This document shows, piece after piece, positions 1 through 8,543 of a DNA stretch of 33,941 nucleotides; the first letter of the stretch is position 1, and the number at the start of each line of letters is the position of its first letter. Made by a program: the position numbers and the translations under genes. Source of the DNA: 40-80 sp040394775 (GTDB lineage: Bacteria; Bacteroidota; Bacteroidia; Flavobacteriales_D; Crocinitomicaceae); the NCBI GenBank assembly GCA_040394775.1, contig JBEBRN010000030.1:1-33941 (forward strand), given 5' to 3'. Below the pieces are notes generated by a model, which saw only the letters and a program-made list of their open reading frames with translations, did not search any database and was not told where the DNA came from.

Positions 1-182
1 ACTGCAAAAATGGGGAATTTATACTTACCCACTATTATTCATATAGAGCCAATAAAATTAAGTTTTTATGACGTTTTTATTTTAAAATTAACGCCAAATA
101 AGTTGCTAGCAAACAAAAGAATATTCTGCTTAAAAACTTAAATTATTGATTAATTGACATTTATACGTTTTAAATATAGAAA

Positions 183-200
183 TCGTAACAAAATGGTAAT
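183..200 (+). promoter_or_regulatory. Candidate Pho-box-like direct repeat
   Basis: Two related 7-mers, TCGTAAC and TGGTAAT, are separated by AAAA. This is the 7-4-7 geometry of PhoB-binding direct repeats in proteobacteria. The site lies about 33 bases upstream of the likely -7 box of the first gene of a phosphate-uptake cluster that also encodes PhoB and PhoR. The sequence differs from the E. coli consensus, so the call rests on geometry and context only. Confidence 0.3.
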
Positions 201-232
201 AATTATGAAATATCCTTGTAGCAACTCCACCC

Positions 233-240
233 TACTTTTG
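233..240 (+). promoter_or_regulatory. Bacteroidetes-type -7 box for the phosphate porin/pst genes
   Basis: TACTTTTG fits the Bacteroidetes -7 consensus TAnnTTTG. Transcription would start near 247. That leaves only about 5 bases before the ATG at 252, or about 17 before the in-frame ATG at 264. No convincing -33 TTG at the usual spacing is seen; the nearest, at 216-218, is too close. Confidence 0.45.
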
Positions 241-251
241 TATCAAGAAAA

Positions 252-1427
252 ATGAACAATAGAATGAAAAAACTTTTAATTCTAATACTTATAACAATTT
301 CAAGCTTTACAGCCGATGCACAATATTTAACTGCCTCCGATTCGCTGTTTAATGAACATGTTCCGATGACAGGAAGAATTTGGGGGTATGCTTTTGGAGA
401 TTATTTCTACAAAGGACATAGCGACTCCTTAGCACGAGGTGGAGCGAATCAATATACAAATGTAAAAACAAGCGATAATGCATTTGCATTAAGAAGACTT
501 TATATTGGTTACGATTTTAATATCAGTAAAAAATTCAGCACCGAAGTCTTGCTTGCTGCTGAAGATTGGAATCAACAGAATAACTTGACTTTCTTCGTGA
601 AGTACGCCCATATCCGATGGCGAAATATTTGGAAAGGAACCGATTTAGTTGTGGGTCAATCTGGTACCCCAGGATTTTCAAAATCATCTGAAAAGTTTTG
701 GTCGTATCGTTCTATTGAAAGAACCATTATTGATATTAGAAGAACACAGTCGTATGATTTTGGCGTGACATTACAAGGAAAGTTTGATAAAAAAGAACGT
801 TTTGGCTACAACGCAATGATTGGAAATGGTCGAGGTGCTTTGGCAGAAAATAATCGTTTCAAAAAGTATTATGGAAGCGTGTATGGTTATTTCTTGGATA
901 AGAAACTTTTAGTGGATGTGTATGCCGATTATGAAAAATTAGATTGGAGTAGGAATTTTCACCATTCTAGAACGATGTTTAAAGTTTTTGTAGGGTATAC
1001 AACCAAATCGTTTACTATTGGTGCAGAAGTCTTTTTGAATCATGGTCAACAAGATGTCATCGCCGAGCATAATAGCATAAAAGATACCGTGAGTGCTAAT
1101 TCCTTTGGTGCATCATTATTTGTTAGAGGAAAAATAATCAGTGATCAACTAAGTTTCTTTGCTAGAGCTGATGTGTTTAACCCTTATTTAAATTACGATA
1201 AATCTAATTACTCCAACTATACGGGACTTTCAAAAAACTACAATCCCAATACAAAGGAACTCTTCCTAACTGCTGGACTAGATTTCACACCGATAAAAAA
1301 TGTGCATTTCATGCCAAATGTTTGGTTCAATGGCTATAAAAATCAAGATAAAGGAATTACGGGTAGAGCAGGGAAAGATTATGACATCGTTTATCGCCTC
1401 ACTTTCTATTATGTATTTGGAAAATAA
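252..1427 (+). CDS. Outer-membrane porin, phosphate-selective O/P-like
   Basis: A 391-residue protein with an N-terminal signal peptide: a basic start, a hydrophobic stretch at about residues 7-20, then an Ala-Asp-Ala-Gln cleavage region. The rest has the alternating aromatic and charged pattern of a transmembrane beta-barrel and ends in the aromatic-rich strand YRLTFYYVFGK, typical of outer-membrane proteins. It lies 34 bases before pstS on the same strand, which suggests it supplies phosphate or phosphorylated solutes to the Pst transporter. The family assignment (OprO/OprP type) is inferred from architecture and context; no selectivity residues were identified. The start could be the ATG at 264, which gives a more standard MKK signal peptide and a longer leader. 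Confidence 0.7.
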   Translation: MNNRMKKLLILILITISSFTADAQYLTASDSLFNEHVPMTGRIWGYAFGDYFYKGHSDSLARGGANQYTNVKTSDNAFALRRLYIGYDFNISKKFSTEVLLAAEDWNQQNNLTFFVKYAHIRWRNIWKGTDLVVGQSGTPGFSKSSEKFWSYRSIERTIIDIRRTQSYDFGVTLQGKFDKKERFGYNAMIGNGRGALAENNRFKKYYGSVYGYFLDKKLLVDVYADYEKLDWSRNFHHSRTMFKVFVGYTTKSFTIGAEVFLNHGQQDVIAEHNSIKDTVSANSFGASLFVRGKIISDQLSFFARADVFNPYLNYDKSNYSNYTGLSKNYNPNTKELFLTAGLDFTPIKNVHFMPNVWFNGYKNQDKGITGRAGKDYDIVYRLTFYYVFGK

Positions 1428-1461
1428 ATCAACACAAATAAAAAAAATAAAATTGAATAAA

Positions 1462-2544
1462 ATGAAAAAAAGAAATTTACAACAAATAGCAATGATTGCG
1501 CTTGGATTGCTAGTATCAATTAGCTTGACTTCATGCAGTCAAAACGGAAATTCGGATTCCACAAATCAAAAAGTAAAAACCCTTATTGGAGCAGGAAGCT
1601 CATTTGACAATCCCTTGTTTTCAAAAATGTTTTATGAATATAATAAAAATACAGGCTTGCAAATCAATTATCAATCGGTTGGTTCGGGAGCAGGAATTTC
1701 ACAATTAACCCATAAAACAGTCGATTTTGGAGCAACTGATGCACCCATGAATGATGCACAAGAAAAAGAAGCAAAAGGAAATGTATTACATATTCCCATC
1801 ACTGCTGGTGCGGTCGTTTTGAGTTATAACTTACCGACTGTTAAAAAAACGCTTAATATGACACCTGAGGTGATTGCGGAGATTTTCTTAGGAAAAATTA
1901 CCAATTGGAATGATGCGAAAATTGAAGCAATTAATCCAGGGGTGAATTTACCAAACCAAAAAATAGTGGTTGTTCATCGTTCTGATGGTAGTGGAACGAC
2001 GAGTATTTTCACTACGTATCTTTCGAAAGTAAATGCCGAATGGAGAGATAAAGTAGGTGCAGGAACCTCTGTCAATTGGCCTGTTGGATTGGGTGGAAAA
2101 GGAAACGAAGGTGTGGCAGGAATTGAAAAACAAACGCCGGGAGCTATTGGTTATATTGAGCTTGCTTATGCGATTCAAAATAATAGACCGTATGTTACCG
2201 TACAAAACAAATCTGGCAATTATATAAAACCAAGTATTGAAAGCGTGACGGCTGCAGCCAATATTGTCATTCCAGAAGATGCGAAGATTTCCTTAACCGA
2301 TACTGAAGCTGCAGATGGTTATCCGATTTCAAGTTTTTCGTGGGTGATTATTTACCAAGAGCAAAGCTATGGCAAAAATACGGAAGCAAAGGCAAAAGAA
2401 TTGGTGACATTAATTAATTGGATGATACATGAAGGACAACAATATAGTGCGGCATTAGATTATGCGCCACTTTCTGAAGCTGCAGTAAAAAGAGCAGTGG
2501 AGATTTTGAAAAAAGCAACTTTTAATGGTAAAGCTATTTTATAA
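1462..2544 (+). CDS. pstS: Phosphate-binding lipoprotein of the Pst ABC transporter
   Basis: This 360-residue protein captures phosphate in the periplasm and delivers it to the PstC/PstA channel. A hydrophobic leader is followed by the lipobox-like LTSCS with Cys at about residue 25, so it is probably lipid-anchored. Phosphate-binding signatures of the PstS family are visible: GAGSSFDNPLFSKMF near the mature N-terminus, VGSGAGISQL, DFGATDAPM, and RSDGSGTTSIFTTYLSK in mid-protein. The frame stays open upstream to 1300, inside the porin gene. The ATG at 1462 is chosen because it begins the signal peptide (MKKRNLQQIAM). It is followed after 17 bases by pstC. Confidence 0.95.
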   Translation: MKKRNLQQIAMIALGLLVSISLTSCSQNGNSDSTNQKVKTLIGAGSSFDNPLFSKMFYEYNKNTGLQINYQSVGSGAGISQLTHKTVDFGATDAPMNDAQEKEAKGNVLHIPITAGAVVLSYNLPTVKKTLNMTPEVIAEIFLGKITNWNDAKIEAINPGVNLPNQKIVVVHRSDGSGTTSIFTTYLSKVNAEWRDKVGAGTSVNWPVGLGGKGNEGVAGIEKQTPGAIGYIELAYAIQNNRPYVTVQNKSGNYIKPSIESVTAAANIVIPEDAKISLTDTEAADGYPISSFSWVIIYQEQSYGKNTEAKAKELVTLINWMIHEGQQYSAALDYAPLSEAAVKRAVEILKKATFNGKAIL

Positions 2545-2561
2545 GATAAAAGCGAAAGGAT

Positions 2562-3467
2562 ATGGCAAATGAGCAAAAAATAGGCAAAACACTCCGAATG
2601 ATTAAAGGGGAAAGAATGTTCAAACGATCCATCCGATTGAGTGGAATACTAATGGTGACTTTAGTTTTGGGTATTTTTATCACACTTTTTTGGGGTGCCT
2701 TTCCTTCCATTCAATCGTTAGGATTTGATTTCTTCAAGGGAAAAACATGGGATCCCGTTCAGAATGTGTTTGGCGCTTATCCCTTTTTGGTCGGAACACT
2801 CTTGACGTCCTTAGTTGCCTTAATGATTTCGATTCCATTTTCGGTGGCCATTGCCATTTTTCTAGGAGAATATTTCCCAAATGGATGGCTTTCTAATTTT
2901 CTCAGAGGTACGATTGAACTCATTGCAGCCGTTCCTTCAGTAATTTTTGGATTCTGGGGCTTCTTCGTACTAGTGCCGATTATCCGAACATTTCAAGTGG
3001 AAATGGGTATTATGCCAAATGGCGTAGGTATCTTTTCCGCTGCTTTGGTATTAGCTATTATGATTATTCCGTATGCCGCAAGTTTAGGAACATCAATTAT
3101 CAAAATGGTACCATCCGATTTAAAAGAAGGTGCTTACGCGCTAGGTGCAACGCGTTGGGAAGTATTGAGAAATGTCATTCTGCCCTATTCTAAATCGGGA
3201 TTATTTGCCGGAATCCTTTTATCCTTAGGTCGTGCAGTAGGTGAAACAATGGCGGTAACGATGGTAATTGGTAATGCGAACCTTCTACCCGAAAGTATTT
3301 TTTCACCAGGAAATACCATGGCGAGTGTGATTGCCAACGAATTTACAGAAGCGGATCATCCACTTTATTTAGCAGCTTTAATCGAAATGGGACTCTTCCT
3401 TTTCTTGGTCACTTTTGTGATCAATTTTATTGGGAAAAGAATCATCAAAAAAACAACCAATCACTAA
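2562..3467 (+). CDS. pstC: Phosphate ABC transporter permease PstC
   Basis: A 301-residue inner-membrane permease with about six hydrophobic segments, the first at about residues 28-46. The ABC-permease EAA-type cytoplasmic loop is seen at about residues 189-217 (LKEGAYALGATRWEVLRNVILP). The GRAVGETMAVTMVIGN segment is characteristic of PstC. It pairs with PstA to form the transmembrane channel. Its TAA stop overlaps the next ATG by one base (TAATG), which indicates translational coupling with pstA. Confidence 0.95.
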   Translation: MANEQKIGKTLRMIKGERMFKRSIRLSGILMVTLVLGIFITLFWGAFPSIQSLGFDFFKGKTWDPVQNVFGAYPFLVGTLLTSLVALMISIPFSVAIAIFLGEYFPNGWLSNFLRGTIELIAAVPSVIFGFWGFFVLVPIIRTFQVEMGIMPNGVGIFSAALVLAIMIIPYAASLGTSIIKMVPSDLKEGAYALGATRWEVLRNVILPYSKSGLFAGILLSLGRAVGETMAVTMVIGNANLLPESIFSPGNTMASVIANEFTEADHPLYLAALIEMGLFLFLVTFVINFIGKRIIKKTTNH

Positions 3468-4312
3468 TGAAGAATCATTTAAATTATAGAATAGCGAAAA
3501 CCAAAGTCATGCAATGGCTCGTCTATTTACTAGCTTTCCTGACGGTTCTTCCACTGGTATTTATTTTGATTTATATTGTCAAAGCAGCAATTGGTGCGAT
3601 TAATTGGGATTTTATCGTCAACATTCCTAAACCCGTCGGAGAAATTGGTGGCGGAATTGCCAATGCGTTGTTAGGAACAATCATTATTCTCTTTTTTGCG
3701 ACCATCATTGCAGTGCCAATCGGAATTTTAACAGGTGTTTATCTAAGTGAAAATAAAACGGGAAAGCTGAGTTATTGGGTCGGTATGTGCGTCGATGTTT
3801 TACAAGGTATTCCTTCAATCGTCATTGGTATTATCGCCTATTTCTGGCTGGTTCGACCTTTAGGAAGTTTCTCCGCTATTTCTGGAAGTATTGCGTTAGC
3901 CATCATGATGTTACCCATTATCATTCGTTCCACGGAAGAAACGTTGAAACTATTACCCAATAGCTTGAAAGAAGCGGGTTATGCATTAGGAATGCCATCA
4001 CATCGTGTAATTTTACGCATCATTATCCCTTGTGGATTTAGTGGTATTCTTTCGGGCGTCATGTTGGCTGTAGCTAGAGTTGCAGGAGAAACAGCGCCGT
4101 TGCTTTTTACGGCATTTGGAAATCCATTCATTGAGACCAATCTTGGAAAACCGATGCAAACCTTGCCTTTATTGATTTTTAATTATGCAACCAGTTCGTA
4201 TGAAGAATGGCAGAACCTAGCATGGGGCGCTTCGATTGTTTTATTAGCAATGGTCTTATCGTTTAATTTATTGACAAAACTGATTACTAGAAAATGGAAA
4301 ATACAATTATAA
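3467..4312 (+). CDS. pstA: Phosphate ABC transporter permease PstA
   Basis: A 281-residue permease and partner of PstC. Several membrane segments are visible, the first at about residues 15-38. The EAA-type loop reads LKEAGYALGMPSHRVILRIIIP, and the ARVAGETAPLLFTAFGNPF segment is typical of PstA. The start overlaps the pstC stop by one base, and the 3' end overlaps pstB by 19 bases, so pstC-pstA-pstB is very probably one translationally coupled unit. No unusual feature was seen. Confidence 0.95.
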   Translation: MKNHLNYRIAKTKVMQWLVYLLAFLTVLPLVFILIYIVKAAIGAINWDFIVNIPKPVGEIGGGIANALLGTIIILFFATIIAVPIGILTGVYLSENKTGKLSYWVGMCVDVLQGIPSIVIGIIAYFWLVRPLGSFSAISGSIALAIMMLPIIIRSTEETLKLLPNSLKEAGYALGMPSHRVILRIIIPCGFSGILSGVMLAVARVAGETAPLLFTAFGNPFIETNLGKPMQTLPLLIFNYATSSYEEWQNLAWGASIVLLAMVLSFNLLTKLITRKWKIQL

Positions 4313-5052
4313 AAACCGTAAATTACAGTTCTTTTTTTGGAACGCACCAAGTGGTGAAAAATGTAAACATGGAAATATCTAAAAATACCGTTACAGCCAT
4401 TATGGGACCTTCGGGTTGTGGGAAAACGACATTTTTACGAGGAATCAATCGCATGCATGAATTGTTACCCGATGCACGGTCGGAAGGAGAAATTTTATTG
4501 AATGGCGAAGATGTGATGAAAACGCATCCTATTTTGGTTCGACAAAAAGTAGGAATGGTTTTCCAACGGCCCAATCCTTTTCCCAATTTGAGCATCGCTG
4601 AAAATGTCGTTGCCGGTTATCAATTAAATGGCATCAAACTATCTAAATCAGAAAAAGAGCAACTAGTAGAAGAATCGTTGACAAATGTAGCGTTGTGGAA
4701 GGAAGTGAAAGATGTTTTATCCAAAAAAGGAACGTTTCTTTCGGGTGGTCAGCAACAGCGTTTGTGCATTGCCCGAGCGATTGCGATGAAACCGTCAGTG
4801 TTACTTTTTGACGAACCTACTTCGGCATTGGATCCTATATCTACAGCTTCGGTAGAAGAGTTATTCATGAAATTAAAACAAGATTATTCCTTGGTAATCG
4901 TCACACATAATATGCAACAAGCAGCGAGAGTCAGTGATAAAACAGCTTTTTTTATGATGGGAGAATTAGTGGAATTTAGCGATACCAAAAAAATGTTTCT
5001 AAATCCAGAAAAAGAAGAAACACAAAACTACATTACGGGTAGATTTAGTTAA
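4294..5052 (+). CDS. pstB: Phosphate ABC transporter ATP-binding protein PstB
   Basis: A 252-residue cytoplasmic ATPase that powers phosphate import. Walker A is GPSGCGKTT at about residues 38-46. The Q-loop region is VGMVFQRPNPFP at about 86-97, where the RPNPFP stretch is characteristic of PstB. The ABC signature is LSGGQQQRL at about 149-157, Walker B is LLFDEPTSALDP at about 170-181, and the switch His lies in VTHNMQQ. The start lies inside the end of pstA. PhoU follows after 22 bases. Confidence 0.97.
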   Translation: MENTIIKTVNYSSFFGTHQVVKNVNMEISKNTVTAIMGPSGCGKTTFLRGINRMHELLPDARSEGEILLNGEDVMKTHPILVRQKVGMVFQRPNPFPNLSIAENVVAGYQLNGIKLSKSEKEQLVEESLTNVALWKEVKDVLSKKGTFLSGGQQQRLCIARAIAMKPSVLLFDEPTSALDPISTASVEELFMKLKQDYSLVIVTHNMQQAARVSDKTAFFMMGELVEFSDTKKMFLNPEKEETQNYITGRFS

Positions 5053-5074
5053 TTGAAGTAAAAAGACGCTTATT

Positions 5075-5743
5075 ATGAAACAAAACGAACAAGAAATACA
5101 AGTCCTCAAAGAGGATATAAATCAGATGTGGAAAATGGTTATTTCACAACTAGAAAAAGTGAAGCATTCATTTCTAAACAATGACTTGAATTTAGCATCA
5201 GAAGTGATTCAAACGGAAAATAAAGTGAATGCTTTTGAATTAAGAGTAGACGACGATTGTGAAAATTACATCGCGCTATATAGTCCAGTGGCGATTGATT
5301 TAAGGTTGGTGTTATCCATTATGAAAATCAGTGTTACCTTAGAAAGAATAGGTGATTACGCTAAGGGAATTGCACGTCATGTGAAGGAAGAAAATTGTGC
5401 GTCATTCAATACAATGGTGATTGAGCAACTTGAAATTGAGCGAATGTTTGATGCACTTTTGAGTATGATGACCGATAGTTTTGTGGCATTTACCAACGAA
5501 AGTTCACAACATACAGGAAAGATTTTATCAAAAGACAAAGAAGTGAACGAGATTTATCATCAGTCTATTCGGCAATTGACGGATTATGTGAAAGTTCATC
5601 CAGAAGAAGCACATTGTATTTTGATGATGACTATTTTGCTAAGAAATATGGAACGAATTGGTGATCACTGCAAAAATATAGTCGAAGAAATTGTTTTTTA
5701 TCTGGAAGCTAAAGTGTTGAAACACGAAGGGAAAACTGAATGA
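5075..5743 (+). CDS. phoU: Phosphate-signalling protein PhoU
   Basis: This 222-residue all-helical protein is expected to link the Pst transporter to the PhoR kinase and dampen Pho signalling when phosphate is plentiful. It contains the two PhoU repeats. Each ends in a metal-binding-type helix: MKISVTLERIGDYAKGIARH in the first half and LLRNMERIGDHCKNIVEEI in the second. Length and position directly after pstB are standard. A 379-base spacer separates it from phoB. Confidence 0.93.
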   Translation: MKQNEQEIQVLKEDINQMWKMVISQLEKVKHSFLNNDLNLASEVIQTENKVNAFELRVDDDCENYIALYSPVAIDLRLVLSIMKISVTLERIGDYAKGIARHVKEENCASFNTMVIEQLEIERMFDALLSMMTDSFVAFTNESSQHTGKILSKDKEVNEIYHQSIRQLTDYVKVHPEEAHCILMMTILLRNMERIGDHCKNIVEEIVFYLEAKVLKHEGKTE

Positions 5744-5804
5744 CTTATTTTCGACTAGTATATGATTTTTTTAAATTTATCTCCATACTTTTTGTCCGTC
5801 AAAA

Positions 5805-5824
5805 TCCCGACGGTACCGTCGGGA
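5805..5824. repeat. Perfect 20-base palindrome
   Basis: Each arm is 10 bases (TCCCGACGGT and ACCGTCGGGA) with no spacer. An extra CCGTC copy at 5796-5800 could pair with GACGG at 5809-5813 and form a competing hairpin. There is no immediate T-tract, so it is not a standard intrinsic terminator for phoU. Confidence 0.8.
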
Positions 5825-5868
5825 CGTCGCCGTGATGTTTTTCACCACCCAAATCTTCCTCATTGCTT

Positions 5869-5909
5869 ACAAAAATAAAACTCGCTAGCGCTCAAACAGT
5901 TATTTTTGT
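5869..5909. repeat. Inverted repeat with 10-base arms
   Basis: ACAAAAATAA at 5869-5878 is the exact reverse complement of TTATTTTTGT at 5900-5909. The 21-base loop contains the self-complementary octamer CGCTAGCG at 5883-5890. Confidence 0.7.
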
Positions 5910-5941
5910 TTCAGCAATATCGTCGTTTGTGTCCCGGTTAA

Positions 5942-6001
5942 AAAATCAATTCCGATTCTACATCGGAACAGGTTACGACATCCAAATCAGTCGTTGATTT
6001 T
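5942..6001. repeat. Nested inverted repeats
   Basis: The outer arms are AAAATCAA (5942-5949) and TTGATTTT (5994-6001). Inside them, TTCCGAT (5950-5956) pairs exactly with ATCGGAA (5962-5968) across a 5-base loop, and ACGAC pairs with GTCGT near the distal arm. The two-hairpin form inside a closing stem resembles the end of a mobile repeat or a folded RNA. Confidence 0.6.
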
Positions 6002-6100
6002 GAATTTTCATTTGTATGAGATTATCTTTTTAAAATCTAACAATCAAAATAAATTTATCCCAAATAATCTCATTTTACATACTTTATCTGCTAGATTATT

Positions 6101-6108
6101 TACCTTTG
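6101..6108 (+). promoter_or_regulatory. Bacteroidetes-type -7 box for phoB-phoR
   Basis: TACCTTTG matches TAnnTTTG. Transcription would start near 6115, only about 8 bases before the phoB ATG. This supports the start at 6123 over any upstream start. No clear -33 element is visible. Confidence 0.4.
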
Positions 6109-6122
6109 AACAAAGAACAGAA

Positions 6123-6815
6123 ATGATTCCACAAAAAATATTAATCGTTGATGACGACAAAAATATTGCTGAAGTTTTAGAGTTTAATCTCAGAAACGAA
6201 GGTTTTGAGGTGGAATCTGTTTATTCAGCCGAAGAAGCTTTGCAGAAAAACATTTCAGATTTCAATCTCATTTTACTTGATGTCATGATGGGCGGCATGT
6301 CGGGTTTCAAAATGGCGGAGACGATTCGAAAAGAAAATTCCGCTATTCCTATTATTTTTCTAACGGCAAAAGATACTGAAAACGATATGCTAACGGGCTT
6401 TTCTGTTGGAGGTGATGATTATATTTCAAAGCCGTTTTCCATCAAAGAAGTTATTGCTCGTGTGAAAGCTGTTTTAAAAAGAAGAAACACGAATAGCGCT
6501 GAGACGACCACTAAAAATAAACTAGTTTTTAATCAGTTTGTCATTGATTTAAACTTGAAGGAAGTGGTAATTGATGGTAAAAGTATCGCATTGACCAAGA
6601 CCGAATTTGAGATTCTCATTATGCTAGCTCAAAAACCTGAAAGTGTATTTTCGAGAGAAATGATAATTGATAACGTTTGGAAAGAAACACCTTTTATTAC
6701 CGAACGAACAGTGGATGTTCATGTGACACGATTACGAAAAAAACTAGGAGTCTATGCTTCTGTTATTGCTAATCGTTCGGGTTATGGCTACCGATTTAAT
6801 GCTACCGATTTATGA
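6123..6815 (+). CDS. phoB: Phosphate-regulon response regulator, PhoB/OmpR family
   Basis: A 230-residue two-domain regulator. The receiver domain (residues about 4-118) has the acidic pocket D10-D11-D12, phospho-acceptor D53 (ILLDVMM), switch residue T81 and K103 (SKPF). The C-terminal winged helix-turn-helix (about 130-229) is of OmpR/PhoB type, with recognition-helix sequence ERTVDVHVTRLRKKL. It would bind Pho boxes after phosphorylation by PhoR. The frame is open upstream to 5994, but those residues do not resemble a receiver domain; the ATG at 6123 starts the canonical beta-1 strand (KILIVDDD). It overlaps phoR by 4 bases (ATGA). PhoB rather than another OmpR regulator is inferred from the pst/phoU neighbourhood. 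Confidence 0.88.
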   Translation: MIPQKILIVDDDKNIAEVLEFNLRNEGFEVESVYSAEEALQKNISDFNLILLDVMMGGMSGFKMAETIRKENSAIPIIFLTAKDTENDMLTGFSVGGDDYISKPFSIKEVIARVKAVLKRRNTNSAETTTKNKLVFNQFVIDLNLKEVVIDGKSIALTKTEFEILIMLAQKPESVFSREMIIDNVWKETPFITERTVDVHVTRLRKKLGVYASVIANRSGYGYRFNATDL

Positions 6816-8527
6816 AATTAAACTATCGCCAACGTCTTTTTTTGTATTTCAGTATTGTTTTTACAGTCTTCACGATTGGTATTGTTATCGTCGAAAGAGC
6901 ACGCGAAAAATCGTATAAAACTCAAGCACTTGAAGAAAGATTGGATGTTTATACCGATGTTATCAACGATAAATTGGCTAACAGCAATAAAGGGTTTGTT
7001 AACCAAATCGCAGAATTAAAACAAATTTTACCAAATGACATTCGCTTTACGCTTATTGACGACCAAGGAAAAGTACGCTTCGATAATATTGTGGATAATT
7101 TTTCCTCGATGGAAAATCACTTGGATCGATTGGAAATTCAGCGAGCATTAACCGAAGGAAAAGGATCAGAAATCAGGGCTTCAGAAACCAATCATCAGGA
7201 TTACTTGTATTACGCTAAGCGATTTGATGACCACTTTATTCGTGTAGCTTTACCCTACAATATTCAATTGCAACATTTTCTTAAAGCGGATAATGCGTTC
7301 TTGTATTTTATGATTGCTTTTTTTGCGGCCTTTTTATTAATCATTCATTTGGTGACTTTCCGTTTTGGAAAATCGATTAAGCAATTGCGTGATTTTGTTT
7401 TACAGCCGGATAATTATGAATTGCAACAGCTTCATTTCCCAAACGATGAATTGGGTGAAATAGGAGCGAAGATTACCGATAACTATTTCCATTTGAAGGA
7501 AAGTAAAACCGCCATTCATTTAGAAAAACAAAAATTACTTCAGCACATTCAGATTTCAGAAGAAGGGATTTGTTTTCTCTCTTCCCACAATGAAGTAGAA
7601 TTTTATAACGGTCTTTTTATTCAATATTTGAATAATTTGACCGACGAACCAACGAGTGACGCTGCTGTTATTGTGACCGATAAATTATTTATCAACCTTC
7701 AAAATTTTATCACAGAAAAGAGGAATAGTTATTTTGAAACGAACATCCATAAACATGGAAAAACATTCTCTGTACGTGCCAATCGCTTTGACGACAATAG
7801 TTTTGAAGTTATTTTAAGCGACATCACCAAGCAAGAAAAGACGAAGCAGTTAAAGCAAGAGATGACGGGGAATATTGCTCACGAACTTCGTACACCAATT
7901 ACGAGTATCAGAGGATATTTGGAGACGATTTTGGAGCAAACATCACTTACTGAAGAACAAAGAATTCATTTTACGCAACAGGCGTTCAATCAATCTTTAG
8001 TATTGTCCGAAATTATTACGGATATGAGTTTGATTGCTAAAATTGAAGAAGCTCCGAATTCGTTTGTGTTAGATGAGGTCAATCTTTCGCAGTTGTTGCT
8101 GAAATTGAAAGACGATGTGTCTGAAAGTTTGAAATTGAAGCATTGCACATTTGAGTCCGAAATTCCATCTGATTTAATTCTCAAAGGAAACGCTAATTTG
8201 TTGTATTCGCTTTTTAGAAACTTGACAGACAATGCCTTACGTTATGCGGGAGAAAATGTAGTGATTCATGTCAGTTTGTTCAATGAAGACGCCGAATTTT
8301 ATTATTTTTCTTTGTATGATACAGGCGTAGGCATTCCTGATGAGCATCATTTGAATCGCTTATTTGAACGCTTCTATCGCGTCAATGAAGGCCGTACAAG
8401 AGAAAGTGGTGGTTCGGGATTAGGTTTATCCATCGTTCGAAATGCAGTGGCTTTTCACAAAGGAAAAATCACCGTTAAGAATAGAAATAGTGGCGGTTTA
8501 GAGTTTTTATTTCAGTTGCATAAGTAG
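6812..8527 (+). CDS. phoR: Phosphate-regulon sensor histidine kinase PhoR-like
   Basis: A 571-residue membrane kinase. TM1 lies at about residues 9-27 and TM2 at about 163-183, with a roughly 135-residue periplasmic domain between them. A linker that may hold HAMP/PAS-like structure spans about 184-340. The HisKA domain has phospho-acceptor H357 in GNIAHELRTP. The ATPase domain shows the N-box (NLTDNALRYA at about 470-479), G1 (DTGVGIP at about 503-509), F-box (LFERFYRV) and G2 (GGSGLGLS at about 533-540). It overlaps phoB by 4 bases. E. coli PhoR has only a very short periplasmic part, so the large extracytoplasmic domain here is different. The pairing with PhoB and PhoU is from context. Confidence 0.88.
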   Translation: MKLNYRQRLFLYFSIVFTVFTIGIVIVERAREKSYKTQALEERLDVYTDVINDKLANSNKGFVNQIAELKQILPNDIRFTLIDDQGKVRFDNIVDNFSSMENHLDRLEIQRALTEGKGSEIRASETNHQDYLYYAKRFDDHFIRVALPYNIQLQHFLKADNAFLYFMIAFFAAFLLIIHLVTFRFGKSIKQLRDFVLQPDNYELQQLHFPNDELGEIGAKITDNYFHLKESKTAIHLEKQKLLQHIQISEEGICFLSSHNEVEFYNGLFIQYLNNLTDEPTSDAAVIVTDKLFINLQNFITEKRNSYFETNIHKHGKTFSVRANRFDDNSFEVILSDITKQEKTKQLKQEMTGNIAHELRTPITSIRGYLETILEQTSLTEEQRIHFTQQAFNQSLVLSEIITDMSLIAKIEEAPNSFVLDEVNLSQLLLKLKDDVSESLKLKHCTFESEIPSDLILKGNANLLYSLFRNLTDNALRYAGENVVIHVSLFNEDAEFYYFSLYDTGVGIPDEHHLNRLFERFYRVNEGRTRESGGSGLGLSIVRNAVAFHKGKITVKNRNSGGLEFLFQLHK

Positions 8528-8543
8528 GATCGAAAAACATTCA

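Larger units (their letters stand above)
5744..6122. other. GC-rich, palindrome-bearing spacer between phoU and phoB
   Basis: No gene is supported in these 379 bases. About 5800-6001 holds several inverted repeats. There is a perfect 20-base palindrome at 5805-5824, and a stem with 10-base arms at 5869-5878 and 5900-5909 around CGCTAGCG. A 7-base stem lies at 5950-5956/5962-5968, nested in 8-base arms at 5942-5949 and 5994-6001. The region is clearly richer in GC than its surroundings, which suggests an inserted repeat element or a structured RNA. The last 120 bases return to AT-rich sequence and hold the phoB promoter candidate. Confidence 0.6.

Noticed and set aside
154..159. TTGACA as a sigma-70 -35 box
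   Set aside because: Bacteroidetes primary sigma factors use TTG/TAnnTTTG elements, and a fitting -7 box lies nearer the gene at 233-240.
1300..1461. Longer start for pstS beginning inside the porin gene
   Set aside because: The extra residues overlap the porin coding region and hide the lipoprotein signal peptide that begins at 1462.
5805..5824. Intrinsic terminator of phoU
   Set aside because: There is no T-tract directly after the stem in the direction of transcription.
5994..6122. Longer start for phoB
   Set aside because: The added residues are unlike a receiver domain, and a -7 box sits inside them at 6101-6108.
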